64,000 nt of DNA from Pseudomonas sp. Irchel s3b2 (GCF_900187445.1 NZ_FYEB01000006.1:1-64000), one strand, 5' to 3'. Counted from the first letter of the stretch, positions 1 through 9,546 are shown. Notes: generated by a model from the letters alone, not told the origin. Made by a program: numbers and translations.

Positions 1-31
1 AAAAAGGAAGGAAAGTATTAATATCGCGCAT

Positions 32-94
32 AAGAACGCCGGTTTGTTAGATGTGTTTGCTCGCACGAACATCATCAATCAAATCGGCGTTCTT
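32..94. repeat. Long imperfect inverted repeat
   Basis: Arms at 32-46 and 80-94 pair over 15 positions with one mismatch, and the inner parts (around GATG/CATC) pair further. A T-rich stretch follows on the + strand. It could be a terminator for a gene left of the window or a small palindromic element. The stretch 95-237 holds no gene that I can support, only an 11-base direct repeat (GTCGATCAACT) near 164 and 182. Confidence 0.5.
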
Positions 95-238
95 GTTTCT
101 GTGTTTCCCGGGATTCCGTGAAGAACCTTTTTTATGGACAGCATCTAAATGCAACGAAGGTCGTCGATCAACTCGTTACATGTCGATCAACTTTAGGCTT
201 AATCCCTTTGGCTATCTAAAAAATGCCGAACACGTAAA

Positions 239-271
239 GCTTCGCGGGCAAGCCTCGCTCCTACAGGGATC
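239..271. repeat. Single REP element
   Basis: A half of the common Pseudomonas REP unit (core GCGGGCAAGCCTCGCTCC). It lies in the short gap downstream of the DUF4946 gene. Other copies in this window occur as inverted pairs. Confidence 0.75.
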
Positions 272-286
272 GCCGCAAACCATAAA

Positions 287-811
287 CTAAAGTTTCAAGC
301 TGTTTCGAGCAGCCTCTATGTCATCCTGACTTGCCTTATAAACCTCTGCCTGCCCCGCATAGGAAAGAACATAGGCCTTATCGGCATCCACTGCAGCGAC
401 CAATGTTTGAGACAGCACATGTCGACCGTTCTGCGTAATCGTGCAGGTAGTTTCCAGCGCCGATAGCCGGCTCAAGGTCGTCGGGTGAATTTTGCTGCAG
501 ACGCTCTGATACCCACCCTGAAAAAAGTCCTTCTGCACCGATTTGCGCATTTCCAGCAACACACCTTCCAGATTCACCTGGTGACCGCTTTCCACTTGAG
601 TCATGGTCAATTCCATGACCATCACCGGTGTACCATCCTGGGCGTTTTTTACTGCGCGTTGCCGGGAAACCTGTGGTTTGGCCTCGTCTTGCGGGACAGC
701 TTCGACGGTCCATCCATTTGGCCAGGTGATGACCGGAGCCTCTGCATGAGCACTGGTAACACCTGAAAGCAAACACATCAGGACGAACATCAATTGACAG
801 GATCGGATCAT
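287..811 (-). CDS. DUF4946 domain secreted protein
   Basis: About 174 residues with a cleavable signal peptide ending near AHA (hydrophobic run LMFVLMCLLSGV), so it is exported, probably to the periplasm. The mature part resembles the Pseudomonas DUF4946 family, whose function is unknown. I chose the ATG at 811. A GTG at 823 in the same frame would add four residues. Neither has a clear ribosome binding site. The gene is divergent from gloA across about 140 bases, so the two promoters share that gap. Confidence 0.75.
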   Translation of the reverse strand: MIRSCQLMFVLMCLLSGVTSAHAEAPVITWPNGWTVEAVPQDEAKPQVSRQRAVKNAQDGTPVMVMELTMTQVESGHQVNLEGVLLEMRKSVQKDFFQGGYQSVCSKIHPTTLSRLSALETTCTITQNGRHVLSQTLVAAVDADKAYVLSYAGQAEVYKASQDDIEAARNSLKL

Positions 812-948
812 TGCGTTGAACACTCACAGATTGAGGGGCAAAGTCTGAGCCTCACCCGGCTGTCAGGCAAGCCTGCGGTTTTGGTTTGGCGATGCCAGAG
901 CCGTTGCGTATCATTGTGAGCATTCTTAGCTTGTTTTCCGGAGGGCCC

Positions 949-1470
949 ATGAGCCTGCACGAACTCAACACCTTTCCCGGTGTGACCGCCCAACCCGACA
1001 CCGCCACCCAGAAATTCGTCTTCAACCACACCATGTTGCGGGTCAAGAACATCACTCAGTCGCTGGACTTCTACACCCGCGTCCTGGGTTTTTCGTTGGT
1101 GGAAAAACGTGATTTCCCGGAAGCCGAGTTCAGCCTGTATTTCCTGGCGCTGGTCGATAAAAACCAGATCCCTGCCGATGCCGCTGCTCGCACCGAGTGG
1201 ATGAAATCGATCCCCGGCATTCTCGAACTGACCCACAACCACGGCACCGAGAACGACGCGGATTTCGCTTATCATAATGGCAACACAGACCCACGCGGCT
1301 TCGGCCATATCTGCATTTCGGTGCCGGACATTCGTGCCGCATGCGAGCGCTTCGAATCGCTGGGCTGCGATTTCCAGAAACGCCTGAACGACGGTCGCAT
1401 GAAGAGCCTGGCCTTCATCAAGGACCCGGATGGTTACTGGGTCGAAATCATTCAGCCCGCACCGATGTAA
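949..1470 (+). CDS. gloA: Lactoylglutathione lyase (glyoxalase I)
   Basis: A 173-residue VOC-fold protein. It converts the hemithioacetal of methylglyoxal and glutathione to S-lactoylglutathione in the cytosol. The family pattern is clear: N-terminal HTMLRVKN, central GILELTHNHGTE with a metal-ligand Glu, HICISVPD with a His, and C-terminal GYWVEIIQP with the last Glu ligand. The start at 949 is supported by GGAGG seven bases upstream; an in-frame ATG at 886 lacks such a site. Length fits the long proteobacterial form. A repeat and a terminator follow. Confidence 0.95.
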   Translation: MSLHELNTFPGVTAQPDTATQKFVFNHTMLRVKNITQSLDFYTRVLGFSLVEKRDFPEAEFSLYFLALVDKNQIPADAAARTEWMKSIPGILELTHNHGTENDADFAYHNGNTDPRGFGHICISVPDIRAACERFESLGCDFQKRLNDGRMKSLAFIKDPDGYWVEIIQPAPM

Positions 1471-1484
1471 GCCCCACCGCAGAA

Positions 1485-1519
1485 CTGATCGTTCCCACGC
1501 TCTGCGTGGGAACGATCAG
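1485..1519. repeat. 16-bp perfect inverted repeat
   Basis: Arms 1485-1500 and 1504-1519 (core GTTCCCACGC/GCGTGGGAAC) with a 3-base loop. This type of palindrome is dispersed in Pseudomonas genomes. It lies between gloA and the shared terminator. Confidence 0.8.
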
Positions 1520-1523
1520 ACAC

Positions 1524-1553
1524 AAAAAACCCCATGATCGCTCATGGGTTTTT
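1524..1553. terminator. Bidirectional terminator gloA/ahpF
   Basis: A-tract, stem ACCCATGA, TCGC loop, TCATGGGT and T-tract. It is placed to end both gloA on + and ahpF on -. Confidence 0.85.
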
Positions 1554-1572
1554 GTGTTTTCAGCATCGGCGT

Positions 1573-3135
1573 TTATGCCGGCGCCGAGGTGCGGATCAAG
1601 TGATCGAATGCGCTCAGGGAAGCCTTGGCGCCCTCGCCCACCGCAATCACGATTTGCTTGTACGGCACGGTGGTCACGTCACCGGCCGCGAACACGCCGG
1701 GCATCGACGTTTCACCGCGAGCATCGACAATGATCTCGCCGCGCGGCGACAGCTCGATGGTGCCTTTGAGCCAATCGGTGTTAGGCAACAGACCGATCTG
1801 CACGAAAATCCCTTCCAGCTCGACCGTGCGCAACTCGTCCGACTGGCGATCCTTGTAGCGCAGCCCATTGACCTTTTGGCCGTCGCCAGTCACTTCAGTG
1901 GTTTGCGCACTGGTGATCACGGTGACGTTCGGCAGGCTGTGCAACTTGCGCTGCAACACCGCATCGGCGCGCAGTTGTACGTCGAACTCCAGCAGGGTTA
2001 CATGGGACACGATACCGGCCAGGTCGATGGCCGCTTCAACGCCGGAGTTACCGCCACCAATCACCGCCACACGTTTGCCTTTGAACAGCGGACCGTCACA
2101 GTGCGGGCAGTACGCCACGCCTTTGTTGCGATATTGCTGCTCACCCGGAACGTTCATTTCACGCCACCGGGCACCGGTCGCCAAAATCACGGTCCTGGCT
2201 TTCAAGAACGCGCCGCTGGCGAAATGGATTTCGTGCAGTTCGCCATTTTTGCCCGGCACCAGCTTGTCGGCGCGTTGCAGGTTCATGATGTCCACGTCGT
2301 ACTGCTTGACGTGTTCTTCCAGCGCCACGGCCAGTTTCGGCCCTTCGGTTTCCTGCACTGAGATGAAGTTCTCGATGGCCATGGTATCGAGCACCTGACC
2401 ACCAAAACGTTCCGCCGCCACACCGGTGCGAATGCCTTTACGAGCAGCGTAGATCGCCGCCGAAGCACCGGCCGGGCCACCGCCGACGACCAGCACATCG
2501 AAGGCTTCTTTGGCGCTGATTTTCTCGGCCTGACGCTCGATGCCACTGGTATCGATCTTGGCGAGGATCTCTTCCAGGCCCATGCGGCCCTGGCCGAAGC
2601 TCACACCGTTCAGGTAAATGCTTGGGACGGCCATGATCTGGCGCTCGTCGACTTCAGCCTGAAACAGCGCGCCGTCGATGGCGACGTGACGGATGCACGG
2701 GTTCAGCACAGCCATCAGGTTCAGCGCCTGGACCACGTCCGGGCAGTTCTGGCAGGACAGCGAGAAGTAAGTCTCGAAGTTGAACTCGCCTTTGAGCGAG
2801 CGGATTTGTTCGATCACTTCGATACTGGCTTTCGAGGGGTGGCCGCCAACTTGCAGCAGGGCCAGCACCAACGAAGTGAATTCGTGGCCCATCGGGATAC
2901 CGGCAAAACGAAGGCTGATATCGGCCCCTGGGCGATTGATCGAGAACGATGGTTTGCGTGCATCATCACCGTTGTCGAGCAACGTAATCTGGGTGGAAAG
3001 ACTGGCAACGTCTTTGAGTAATGCGAGCATTTCCTGGGATTTCGCACCGTCGTCGAGGGAGGCAACGATCTCGATCGGCTGGGTGACCCGTTCCAGGTAC
3101 GATTTCAACTGGGCTTTAAGATTGGCGTCCAACAT
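1573..3135 (-). CDS. ahpF: Alkyl hydroperoxide reductase subunit F
   Basis: A flavoprotein disulfide reductase that passes electrons from NADH to AhpC. The N-terminal thioredoxin-like part carries CQNC (about residues 128-131). Then come an FAD site ([12 protein letters not shown]), the CPHC redox pair and an NADH site ([12 protein letters not shown]). I chose the ATG at 3135 because [10 protein letters not shown] aligns with the usual family start and gives 520 residues, against 521 in E. coli. An ATG at 3150 is also open; neither has a strong ribosome binding site. It lies downstream of ahpC, with a hairpin in between that should reduce its expression relative to ahpC. Confidence 0.96.
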   Translation of the reverse strand: MLDANLKAQLKSYLERVTQPIEIVASLDDGAKSQEMLALLKDVASLSTQITLLDNGDDARKPSFSINRPGADISLRFAGIPMGHEFTSLVLALLQVGGHPSKASIEVIEQIRSLKGEFNFETYFSLSCQNCPDVVQALNLMAVLNPCIRHVAIDGALFQAEVDERQIMAVPSIYLNGVSFGQGRMGLEEILAKIDTSGIERQAEKISAKEAFDVLVVGGGPAGASAAIYAARKGIRTGVAAERFGGQVLDTMAIENFISVQETEGPKLAVALEEHVKQYDVDIMNLQRADKLVPGKNGELHEIHFASGAFLKARTVILATGARWREMNVPGEQQYRNKGVAYCPHCDGPLFKGKRVAVIGGGNSGVEAAIDLAGIVSHVTLLEFDVQLRADAVLQRKLHSLPNVTVITSAQTTEVTGDGQKVNGLRYKDRQSDELRTVELEGIFVQIGLLPNTDWLKGTIELSPRGEIIVDARGETSMPGVFAAGDVTTVPYKQIVIAVGEGAKASLSAFDHLIRTSAPA

Positions 3136-3171
3136 ACGGGCGATTTCCATGTATTTGATAAAAAGAAGTCG

Positions 3172-3210
3172 AAAAAAAACGCCCGAGCGAATCTCGCCCG
3201 GGCGTTTTTT
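3172..3210. terminator. Intergenic terminator between ahpC and ahpF
   Basis: A-tract, stem CGCCCG (3180-3185) pairing with CGGGCG (3199-3204), then a T-tract. On the minus strand it follows ahpC and precedes ahpF. It probably ends most ahpC transcripts and lets a fraction read into ahpF. Confidence 0.8.
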
Positions 3211-3271
3211 AAGGGCGGTGCAGCTTACTTAGAAGGTGCGGAGTTCCGCCCTGATGAAGCGCGTCACAGAC

Positions 3272-3835
3272 TTAGATCTTGCCGACCAGGTCCAGGGACG
3301 GAGCCAGAGTAGCCTCGCCTTCTTTCCACTTGGCTGGGCAAACCTGGCCTGGGTGAGCAGCAACGTACTGAGCCGCCTTGATTTTGCGCAGCAGCTCGGA
3401 AGCGTCACGACCTACACCGCCATCGTTGAGTTCAACGATTTTGATCTGGCCTTCAGGGTTGATCACGAAGGTGCCACGGTCAGCCAGACCAGCTTCCTCG
3501 ATCAGCACGTCGAAGTTGCGGGAGATGACATGAGTCGGGTCGCCGATCATCGTGTACTGGATTTTGCCGATGGCTGGCGAAGTGTTGTGCCAGGCAGCAT
3601 GGGCAAAGTGGGTATCGGTGGAAACGCTGTAGATCTCAACGCCCAGTTTCTCGAACTCAGCGTAGTTGTCAGCCAGGTCTTCCAGTTCGGTCGGGCAAAC
3701 GAAGGTGAAGTCGGCTGGGTAGAAGAACACGACAGACCACTTGCCTTTCAGGTCAGCGTCCGACACTTTTACGAAGTCGCCATTTTTAAAGGCGTCAGCT
3801 TTGAACGGTTTAACTTGGCTGTTAATGATAGGCAT
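3272..3835 (-). CDS. ahpC: Alkyl hydroperoxide reductase subunit C (peroxiredoxin)
   Basis: A typical 2-Cys peroxiredoxin of 187 residues that reduces H2O2 and organic peroxides in the cytosol and is re-reduced by AhpF. The peroxidatic Cys47 sits in FTFVCPTE and the resolving Cys166 in GQVCPAKW. The start is set by GGAGAG eight bases before ATG 3835; the upstream in-frame ATG at 3886 would add 17 non-conserved residues. It is the first gene of the ahpC-ahpF unit. The upstream region has at best a partial OxyR-like pattern. Confidence 0.97.
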   Translation of the reverse strand: MPIINSQVKPFKADAFKNGDFVKVSDADLKGKWSVVFFYPADFTFVCPTELEDLADNYAEFEKLGVEIYSVSTDTHFAHAAWHNTSPAIGKIQYTMIGDPTHVISRNFDVLIEEAGLADRGTFVINPEGQIKIVELNDGGVGRDASELLRKIKAAQYVAAHPGQVCPAKWKEGEATLAPSLDLVGKI

Positions 3836-3926
3836 CGATGACTCTCCGTCAGGGGTTAAGAAGTTGATGGAGTGAATCCTACCCACCCGATCGCCGGTTG
3901 GCTCATTGGCAAACCTGATGCTGCTG

Positions 3927-3952
3927 ATTGGTTTTCGCTATTAGCCGACAGT
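3927..3952 (-). promoter_or_regulatory. Weak OxyR-like site upstream of ahpC
   Basis: ATTG-N7-CTAT followed by N7 and CAGT matches only part of the OxyR tetranucleotide array (ATAG/CTAT spaced by seven). It lies about 95 bases upstream of ahpC, where an OxyR site would be expected. Only two of four blocks fit, so this is tentative. Confidence 0.25.
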
Positions 3953-3973
3953 ATTAATAGAAGAAAACGTGAT

Positions 3974-4912
3974 CTACGGCGTCAACGGCTTTTCAGCGAT
4001 TCGAGTCATCCCGATAAACGGGCTGGCTTCAACATAGCGCATGGCGGACTTCATATCCTTCCAGCCCACGTAACTCATCAACGACTTCAAATCCCAACCG
4101 CTCTGATGGGCCCAAGTGGCAAAGCCACGACGCAAGGAGTGACTGGTGTAGTGCTCGGCCGAAATGCCCGCACGCTCCAGAGCCTGGCGCAACAACGGGA
4201 TCACGCTATTGGCGTGCAAGCCCTCCTCGCTCAAATGGCCCCAGCGGTCGATACCCCGGAACACTGGCCCGCGGACCAATGCGGCGTCAGTGATCCATTG
4301 GATATAGGCCTGCACCGGACACAAGCGCTGCAAGGCCGGCGTTTGGTACGTCTGGCCGAGGTTTTCTCGGTCGCTCTTGCTGCGAGGCAGGTAGAGGGTG
4401 ATGCCTGAGCCGGCGTGGGCCTGCACATGTTCAATCTGCACGCGGCACAACTCATCACTACGGAAACCGCGCCAGAAGCCCAGCAGGATCAACGCCATGT
4501 CGCGCCTGGCCCGCAGCAATCCCGGTTGATCGCCCTGCGCCTTGGCGGTTTGCGCTTCTTGCTCCAGCCAGGCAACGACTTGCTCCAGATGCTGAAGCTG
4601 CAACGGCTCGGCCTGTTTTTCCTGGGCCGGGTGCAGCGCACGAATGCCCTTGAACACTTTGCGCACCACGGGCGCCTTGGTGGGATCGGCGAAACCCTGA
4701 CTGTTGTGCCACTGCGCCAACGCGGACAAGCGCAACTTCAAGGTGTTGATCGAGAGCACGCCCGCATGAGCCACGAGATAGCGCGCCACGCTATCGCCGG
4801 TCGCCGGCAGGAACCCGCCCCAACTGACTTCGAAATGCTCGATGGCCGCGCGATAGCTGCGACGGGTGTTGTCGCGCGTGGCGGCTTGCAGGTAACGATC
4901 CAGCTCGGTCAT
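3974..4912 (-). CDS. Tyrosine recombinase, TnpS-like
   Basis: 312 residues with an N-terminal SAM-like DNA-binding domain (TRRSYRAAIEHF, about 14-26) and a C-terminal tyrosine recombinase domain. The catalytic set is complete: first Arg in WRGFRSDEL, HSLRRGFAT (H-x-x-R), Trp in VGWKD in place of the second His, and the nucleophile in MRYVEA. The start MTELDRY at 4912 was chosen because the open frame upstream runs through the intergenic region. Size, family and divergence from a KfrA_N coiled-coil gene resemble TnpS/TnpT of Tn4651-type transposons, which resolve cointegrates. No transposase or transposon end is visible here, so it may be a domesticated chromosomal pair. Confidence 0.85.
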   Translation of the reverse strand: MTELDRYLQAATRDNTRRSYRAAIEHFEVSWGGFLPATGDSVARYLVAHAGVLSINTLKLRLSALAQWHNSQGFADPTKAPVVRKVFKGIRALHPAQEKQAEPLQLQHLEQVVAWLEQEAQTAKAQGDQPGLLRARRDMALILLGFWRGFRSDELCRVQIEHVQAHAGSGITLYLPRSKSDRENLGQTYQTPALQRLCPVQAYIQWITDAALVRGPVFRGIDRWGHLSEEGLHANSVIPLLRQALERAGISAEHYTSHSLRRGFATWAHQSGWDLKSLMSYVGWKDMKSAMRYVEASPFIGMTRIAEKPLTP

Positions 4913-5020
4913 GGGCTCACTTCTCAAAAACGTACCGCTCTGGCGGGTGAAACCCGGATTACAGCTCATCACACGGGGTAATACCAGTATATCCCGCATG
5001 ATTAAACATAGAATTTTAAC

Positions 5021-5050
5021 TTTGTTCGCATCATGGTACAGTGCGCAAAT
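5021..5050. other. Candidate recombination site between recombinase and KfrA-like genes
   Basis: Partly palindromic: TTTGTTCGCA at 5021-5030 faces TGCGCAAAT at 5042-5050 around a spacer of about 11 bases. In the TnpS/TnpT system the resolution site lies in the equivalent divergent gap. Assigning it here is inference from position and symmetry. Confidence 0.3.
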
Positions 5051-5052
5051 TG

Positions 5053-5066
5053 GTGGTACGTACCAC
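5053..5066. promoter_or_regulatory. 14-bp perfect palindrome (probable operator)
   Basis: GTGGTACGTACCAC, 24 bases upstream of the KfrA-like start. The half-site TGGTAC recurs at 5034-5039, and GTACC occurs again near 4931. KfrA proteins bind their own promoter, so autoregulation is plausible. Confidence 0.5.
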
Positions 5067-5089
5067 AGTATCAAATCGTAGGAGAACAC

Positions 5090-6109
5090 ATGGCACGTGG
5101 CGGCGTAAACAAGGCACTGGTGCAGGCGGCACGCTTGGCAATCCTCGCCCGGGGCGAACATCCGAGCATCGACGCGGTGCGGATAGAAATGGGCAATACC
5201 GGTTCAAAAACTACAATCCATCGCTATATGAAGGAGCTCGATGACGGCGCCGAACCCGAGCAAGCACCTTCCGAACCTATCGATGATGAGCTGACAAGCT
5301 TGGTATCACGCCTGGCGCAACGCCTGAAAGAACAGGCGCAAGAGCCCATCGACCAGGCACGCGCACAGTTCGAGCAACAACGAAAAGACTTGGAAACGCA
5401 GCTGCATGAGGCCCGCGAGGCCAATACCGAATTGCAGCAGCAATACGAAATTCAAAGCCTGGCGCTGACCCAGGAATCAGCAGAACTGCACGACACCCGC
5501 TCCACGCTGCAAACCGAGCAAACACGCAATGCTGGACTGAACCAGGCGCTGGCAGATTTCGAATTACGCTTGCAGGACAAGGACGAGCAGATCCGCTCAC
5601 TGGAAGAAAAGCACCTGCACGCCCGCGAAGCGCTGGAACACTACCGCAACGCCGTCAAAGACCAACGCGAGCAGGAACAGCGCCGCCACGAAGGTCAGGT
5701 GCAACAGATTCAAATGGAGTTGCGTCAGGCGCAGCAAAGCGCACTGGTTCGCCAGGATGAAATCACCCAACTGCATCGCGACAACGAGCGCTTACTGACG
5801 GAAAACCGTGGAACGCTGCGGGAGTTGAGCACGCTGCAAGAGCAACTCAAGCACACCAACAGCCGACAGGATCAGCTGCTGGAACAGATCAACCGTATCG
5901 ACAGCGAACGCACCCTCCTCCAGGAACGCTTGCGCATTGCCTTATTGGAAAGCCAATCACTCAAGCAGGCCAACGAAGAGCAGTTGCACATCAACAAAGC
6001 GCTGGAAGTTGAACTGATCAAGCTGCAGGCCAGCCTGGATGAAAGCGTGCGTCTGGCCGCCGTCGTTGCGACAGAGCCAGACGCATCAGCGCCGCGAAAA
6101 GACGATTAA
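5090..6109 (+). CDS. KfrA_N domain coiled-coil DNA-binding protein, TnpT-like
   Basis: 339 residues. The first 60 or so ([32 protein letters not shown]) form the helix-turn-helix DNA-binding domain found in plasmid KfrA. Almost all the rest, about 85-325, is a long Gln/Glu/Arg-rich coiled coil ([20 protein letters not shown] and similar). The start at 5090 follows TAGGAGAAC. Divergent from the recombinase at 3974-4912, it matches the arrangement of tnpT beside tnpS in Tn4651, where TnpT assists TnpS. Its 3' end overlaps the stop of gor on the other strand. Confidence 0.8.
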   Translation: MARGGVNKALVQAARLAILARGEHPSIDAVRIEMGNTGSKTTIHRYMKELDDGAEPEQAPSEPIDDELTSLVSRLAQRLKEQAQEPIDQARAQFEQQRKDLETQLHEAREANTELQQQYEIQSLALTQESAELHDTRSTLQTEQTRNAGLNQALADFELRLQDKDEQIRSLEEKHLHAREALEHYRNAVKDQREQEQRRHEGQVQQIQMELRQAQQSALVRQDEITQLHRDNERLLTENRGTLRELSTLQEQLKHTNSRQDQLLEQINRIDSERTLLQERLRIALLESQSLKQANEEQLHINKALEVELIKLQASLDESVRLAAVVATEPDASAPRKDD

Positions 6110-7464
6110 CCCGCAACCGGCGTACGCATGGTGACGAACTCTTCGGCGGCCGTCGGATGTACGCCGATGGTTTCGTCGAAATCGCGCTTGGTCGCGCCCG
6201 CCTTCAGGGCAATCGCCAATCCTTGCACGATCTCGCCGGCCTCCGGGCCGACCATGTGGCACCCCAAGACTTTGTCGGTCTTGGCGTCCACCACCAGCTT
6301 CATCAACGTGCGCTCCTGGCATTCGGTCAGAGTCAGCTTCATCGGCCGGAAACGGCTTTCGAAGATCACCACATCGTGTCCGGCCTCTCGCGCCTCTTCT
6401 TCGGTCAGGCCGACAGTGCCAATATTCGGCAAGCTGAACACCGCGGTCGGGATCATCTTGTAATCCACCGGGCGATATTGCTCGGGCTTGAACAAACGTC
6501 GCGCCACGGCCATGCCTTCGGCCAGCGCGACCGGCGTGAGCTGCACCCGACCGATTACATCGCCAAGCGCCAGGATCGATGGCTCTGCGGTTTGATACTG
6601 CTCATCAACCTCGACAAAACCTTTCTTGTCGAGGTTGACGCCGGTGTTTTCCAACCCCAGGTTATCGAGCATCGGACGCCGGCCGGTGGCGTAGAACACG
6701 CAGTCCGCCTCCAGTACGCGACCATCCTTGAGCGTGGCTTTCAGGCTGCCATCGGCTTGTTTATCGATGCGCTCGATGTCGGCATTGAACTGCAGGTTCA
6801 TGCCGCGCTTGGTCAGCTCTTCCTGCAAATGCTTGCGCACCGCACCGTCGAAGCCGCGCAGGAACAGATCACCGCGATACAGCAGCGTGGTCTCGGCACC
6901 CAATCCGTGGAAAATCCCGGCAAACTCCACCGCGATGTAACCACCACCGACCACCAGAACGCGCTTCGGCAACTCTTTAAGGAAGAACGCCTGATTGGAA
7001 CTGATCGCGTGCTCGTGCCCCGGAATCTCCGGAATCTGTGGCCAGCCACCGGTAGCGATCAGAATGTTTTTGGCGGTGTAGCGTTTGCCATCGAACTCGA
7101 TGGTATGCGGATCGACGATTTTCGCGTGGCCTTCATGCAAGGTCACGCCGCTGTTGACCAGCAGATTGCGATAGATGCCGTTCAGGCGATTGATCTCGCG
7201 ATCCTTGTTGGCAATCAGCGTCGCCCAGTCGAACTCTGCCTCACCCGGGGTCCAGCCAAAACCTTGCGACTGCTCGAAGTCTTCAGCGAAGTGCGCGCCG
7301 TAGACCAGCAATTTTTTCGGCACGCAGCCGACATTCACACACGTACCGCCCAAGTAGCGGCTCTCGGCCACGGCGACTTTCGCACCAAAACCAGCCGCAA
7401 ATCGCGCAGCGCGCACACCGCCGGAACCGGCGCCAATTACATACAGGTCAAAATCGTAGGCCAT
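6106..7464 (-). CDS. gor: Glutathione-disulfide reductase
   Basis: 452-residue FAD/NADPH disulfide reductase that regenerates reduced glutathione in the cytosol. FAD site [10 protein letters not shown], redox pair Cys42/Cys47 in [14 protein letters not shown], pyridine nucleotide site [13 protein letters not shown] with downstream Arg residues suited to NADPH, and C-terminal HPTAAEE with the catalytic His. ATG 7464 is preceded by AAGGAG; a longer frame from 7515 lacks family similarity. Its position beside ahpCF is consistent with a redox-defence neighbourhood, but it is convergent with the KfrA-like gene and forms its own unit. Confidence 0.96.
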   Translation of the reverse strand: MAYDFDLYVIGAGSGGVRAARFAAGFGAKVAVAESRYLGGTCVNVGCVPKKLLVYGAHFAEDFEQSQGFGWTPGEAEFDWATLIANKDREINRLNGIYRNLLVNSGVTLHEGHAKIVDPHTIEFDGKRYTAKNILIATGGWPQIPEIPGHEHAISSNQAFFLKELPKRVLVVGGGYIAVEFAGIFHGLGAETTLLYRGDLFLRGFDGAVRKHLQEELTKRGMNLQFNADIERIDKQADGSLKATLKDGRVLEADCVFYATGRRPMLDNLGLENTGVNLDKKGFVEVDEQYQTAEPSILALGDVIGRVQLTPVALAEGMAVARRLFKPEQYRPVDYKMIPTAVFSLPNIGTVGLTEEEAREAGHDVVIFESRFRPMKLTLTECQERTLMKLVVDAKTDKVLGCHMVGPEAGEIVQGLAIALKAGATKRDFDETIGVHPTAAEEFVTMRTPVAG

Positions 7465-7545
7465 TTCAATCTCCTTGGCAGGTGACCAGCATACCTGCGG
7501 ACGGTCTTTGGGCAAGCGCTGCAGACTATTTGGGGCCAGAAAATG

Positions 7546-7570
7546 AAAAAGCCACCCGAAGGTGGCTTTT
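7546..7570 (-). terminator. Terminator downstream of galU
   Basis: A-tract, GCCACC, CGAA tetraloop, GGTGGC and T-tract. It lies between gor and galU; on the minus strand it ends galU. Confidence 0.85.
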
Positions 7571-7593
7571 CAGTACAAGCAGCTCAGGCGCTA

Positions 7594-8433
7594 TCAGTAA
7601 GCCTTGCCAGTCTTGTAGAAGTTCTCGAAGCAGAAGTTGGTCGCGTCGATGTAGCCTTCGGCGCCACCGCAGTCGAAACGCTTGCCTTTGAACTTGTAGG
7701 CCATGACGCAGCCGTTTTGGGCCTGCTTCATCAGGGCGTCGGTGATCTGGATTTCGCCGCCCTTGCCTGGCTCGGTCTGTTCGATCAGGTCGAAGATGTC
7801 CGGAGTCAGGATGTAACGGCCGATGATTGCCAGGTTCGACGGCGCATCTTCAGGCTTTGGCTTCTCGACCATGCTGTGAACGCGATAGATGTCGTCGCGA
7901 ATCATCTCGCCGGCAATCACGCCGTACTTGTTGGTTTCTTGCGGGTCGACTTCCTGGATGGCCACGATCGAGCAGCGGAACTGCTTGTACAGCTTGACCA
8001 TCTGGGTCAGTACGCCGTCACCTTCGAGGTTGACGCACAAGTCATCCGCCAGTACCACGGCGAACGGTTCGTCACCGATCAACGGGCGGCCCGTCAGAAT
8101 TGCGTGGCCCAAGCCTTTCATTTCGGTCTGGCGAGTGTAGGAGAACGAGCACTCGTCGAGCAGTTTACGGATACCGACCAGGTATTTTTCCTTGTCGGTG
8201 CCCTTGATCTGGTTTTCCAGCTCGTAGCTGATGTCGAAGTGGTCTTCCAGGGCGCGCTTGCCACGACCGGTAACGATCGAGATTTCGGTCAACCCGGCGT
8301 CCAGTGCTTCTTCGACGCCGTACTGGATCAGTGGCTTGTTTACCACCGGCAGCATTTCTTTGGGCATGGCTTTAGTCGCTGGCAGGAAGCGAGTACCGTA
8401 ACCGGCTGCTGGGAACAAGCATTTCTTGATCAT
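7594..8433 (-). CDS. galU: UTP-glucose-1-phosphate uridylyltransferase
   Basis: 279 residues. Makes UDP-glucose from UTP and glucose-1-phosphate for lipopolysaccharide core, exopolysaccharide and trehalose pathways. The nucleotidyltransferase signature is at the N-terminus (AAGYGTRFLPATKAMPKEML). Further blocks include VVNKPLIQYGVEEA, FAVVLADDL and GGEIQITDAL. Length is normal for the proteobacterial enzyme. It is transcribed alone with a strong terminator behind it. Confidence 0.96.
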   Translation of the reverse strand: MIKKCLFPAAGYGTRFLPATKAMPKEMLPVVNKPLIQYGVEEALDAGLTEISIVTGRGKRALEDHFDISYELENQIKGTDKEKYLVGIRKLLDECSFSYTRQTEMKGLGHAILTGRPLIGDEPFAVVLADDLCVNLEGDGVLTQMVKLYKQFRCSIVAIQEVDPQETNKYGVIAGEMIRDDIYRVHSMVEKPKPEDAPSNLAIIGRYILTPDIFDLIEQTEPGKGGEIQITDALMKQAQNGCVMAYKFKGKRFDCGGAEGYIDATNFCFENFYKTGKAY

Positions 8434-8674
8434 ATAAGTCCTTGAAAGGGCTGTGTGTACGAGTTTCGGCGCAGTCTAATCAGGCGGCGCGCACCTTACA
8501 ATGCCCCGCACTGGCTAACCGATGCCATCATAGAGAAATAAACCGGCGAATAGTTCAATCGCCTTCCGGTTCGACGGATCGACGGATCGAGCGGTCCCAC
8601 TCTACGCCCATGAGCGCCGTTTGCGTGCATTTGACGTATCATGGCCGCCTTGATCCCGCCAACGAGGCAGTTAT

Positions 8675-8887
8675 ATGTCGGCAGCACAAAACGCAAACGG
8701 TTATTCGGTCAGCCAGGACGAGGACGGTCAGTGGTGGATAGTCAATTACCACGGCGAACAGGTCGCCGGCCCATTGCCCAGCAAGGCGATGGCGGTGGAA
8801 GTGGCTGCGGTGTTCCAGGACGACCGCTCTGCCCCGGCCGCACCCCGTGAAGCAGCGCCAGCTCGGAGCCCCCGCCGCAAGAAATGA
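8675..8887 (+). CDS. Small hypothetical protein
   Basis: 70 residues preceded by GAGG seven bases before the ATG. The first half (YSVSQDEDGQWWIVNYHGEQ) looks like a small beta-strand domain. The tail is Ala/Pro-rich and ends in RSPRRKK. No signal peptide. Function not recognised. It is divergent from galU across a 240-base gap that contains only a short tandem repeat (GACGGATC twice near 8574). Confidence 0.7.
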   Translation: MSAAQNANGYSVSQDEDGQWWIVNYHGEQVAGPLPSKAMAVEVAAVFQDDRSAPAAPREAAPARSPRRKK

Positions 8888-9012
8888 CCAGGACCGGCCC
8901 CGGCAAATGCCGTTCGAGCATTGAACGGGGACTCGGTGATGGGTTTATCTGTACCGAAATGGCCATTCGCTATACCCTCGCGCCAGCCCTTCCCCTCCCG
9001 ATGACTGATTTC

Positions 9013-9294
9013 ATGAAAACGATACTGGCGCTGTTTGCAGTTCTGGCCTTGGCGGGCTGTGCCTCGGCTGAAAAAACCTACCTGGACAATGGTGAACAGG
9101 GGCTGACCATCGATTGCTCCGGCGAGGCCAATTCCTGGGCCACCTGCTACGAAAAAGCCGATGCCTCTTGCGCCGGAACCGGCTATCGGATTGTCGGTAC
9201 CGATGGCACACCGTCGCCCCAGGAAAGCGACAAGACCCTGGGCGTCGACGTCGGCAACTACAAAAATCGCAGCGTGGTGGTGGTCTGCAAGTAG
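9013..9294 (+). CDS. Small lipoprotein
   Basis: About 93 residues. It has a type II signal peptide with lipobox LAGC followed by Ala-Ser, suggesting outer-membrane sorting in the absence of Asp at +2. The mature part has several Cys residues (TIDCSGEANSWATCYEKA, SCAGTGY) that could form disulfides. The ATG at 9013 gives a compact signal; an in-frame ATG at 9001 is possible. Neither has a clear ribosome binding site. Function unknown. It is convergent with the next gene, with no gap between the stops. Confidence 0.7.
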   Translation: MKTILALFAVLALAGCASAEKTYLDNGEQGLTIDCSGEANSWATCYEKADASCAGTGYRIVGTDGTPSPQESDKTLGVDVGNYKNRSVVVVCK

Positions 9295-9525
9295 CTACAT
9301 ATGAATTTCGGCGAATTTGATCCCGAGCCCGCGCACAGTCTCGATCAAATCATCGAGGCGACTGAAGGACTCGACTTCATCGTTGTCATCCACCAGGAAA
9401 AAACTGCGCCCGGCGCTTTTCTTGAAAAACACGATCCACTCCCCCGGATTCGCCGGGTTCTGAATCACGTGGGTGGCAGAGATATGACCCTCTGCATGGC
9501 GCTCCCGCACCTGCTCTCGCTTCAT
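9295..9525 (-). CDS. Small conserved-looking hypothetical protein
   Basis: 76 residues starting MKREQVRERH. The start is supported by TGGAG seven bases upstream; the open frame extends to 9555. Contains EWIVFFKKSAGRSFFLVDDN, suggesting a small alpha/beta fold. No signal or membrane segment. Function not recognised. Confidence 0.7.
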   Translation of the reverse strand: MKREQVRERHAEGHISATHVIQNPANPGEWIVFFKKSAGRSFFLVDDNDEVESFSRLDDLIETVRGLGIKFAEIHM

Positions 9526-9546
9526 GCTCGACTCCAGAAATGACAA

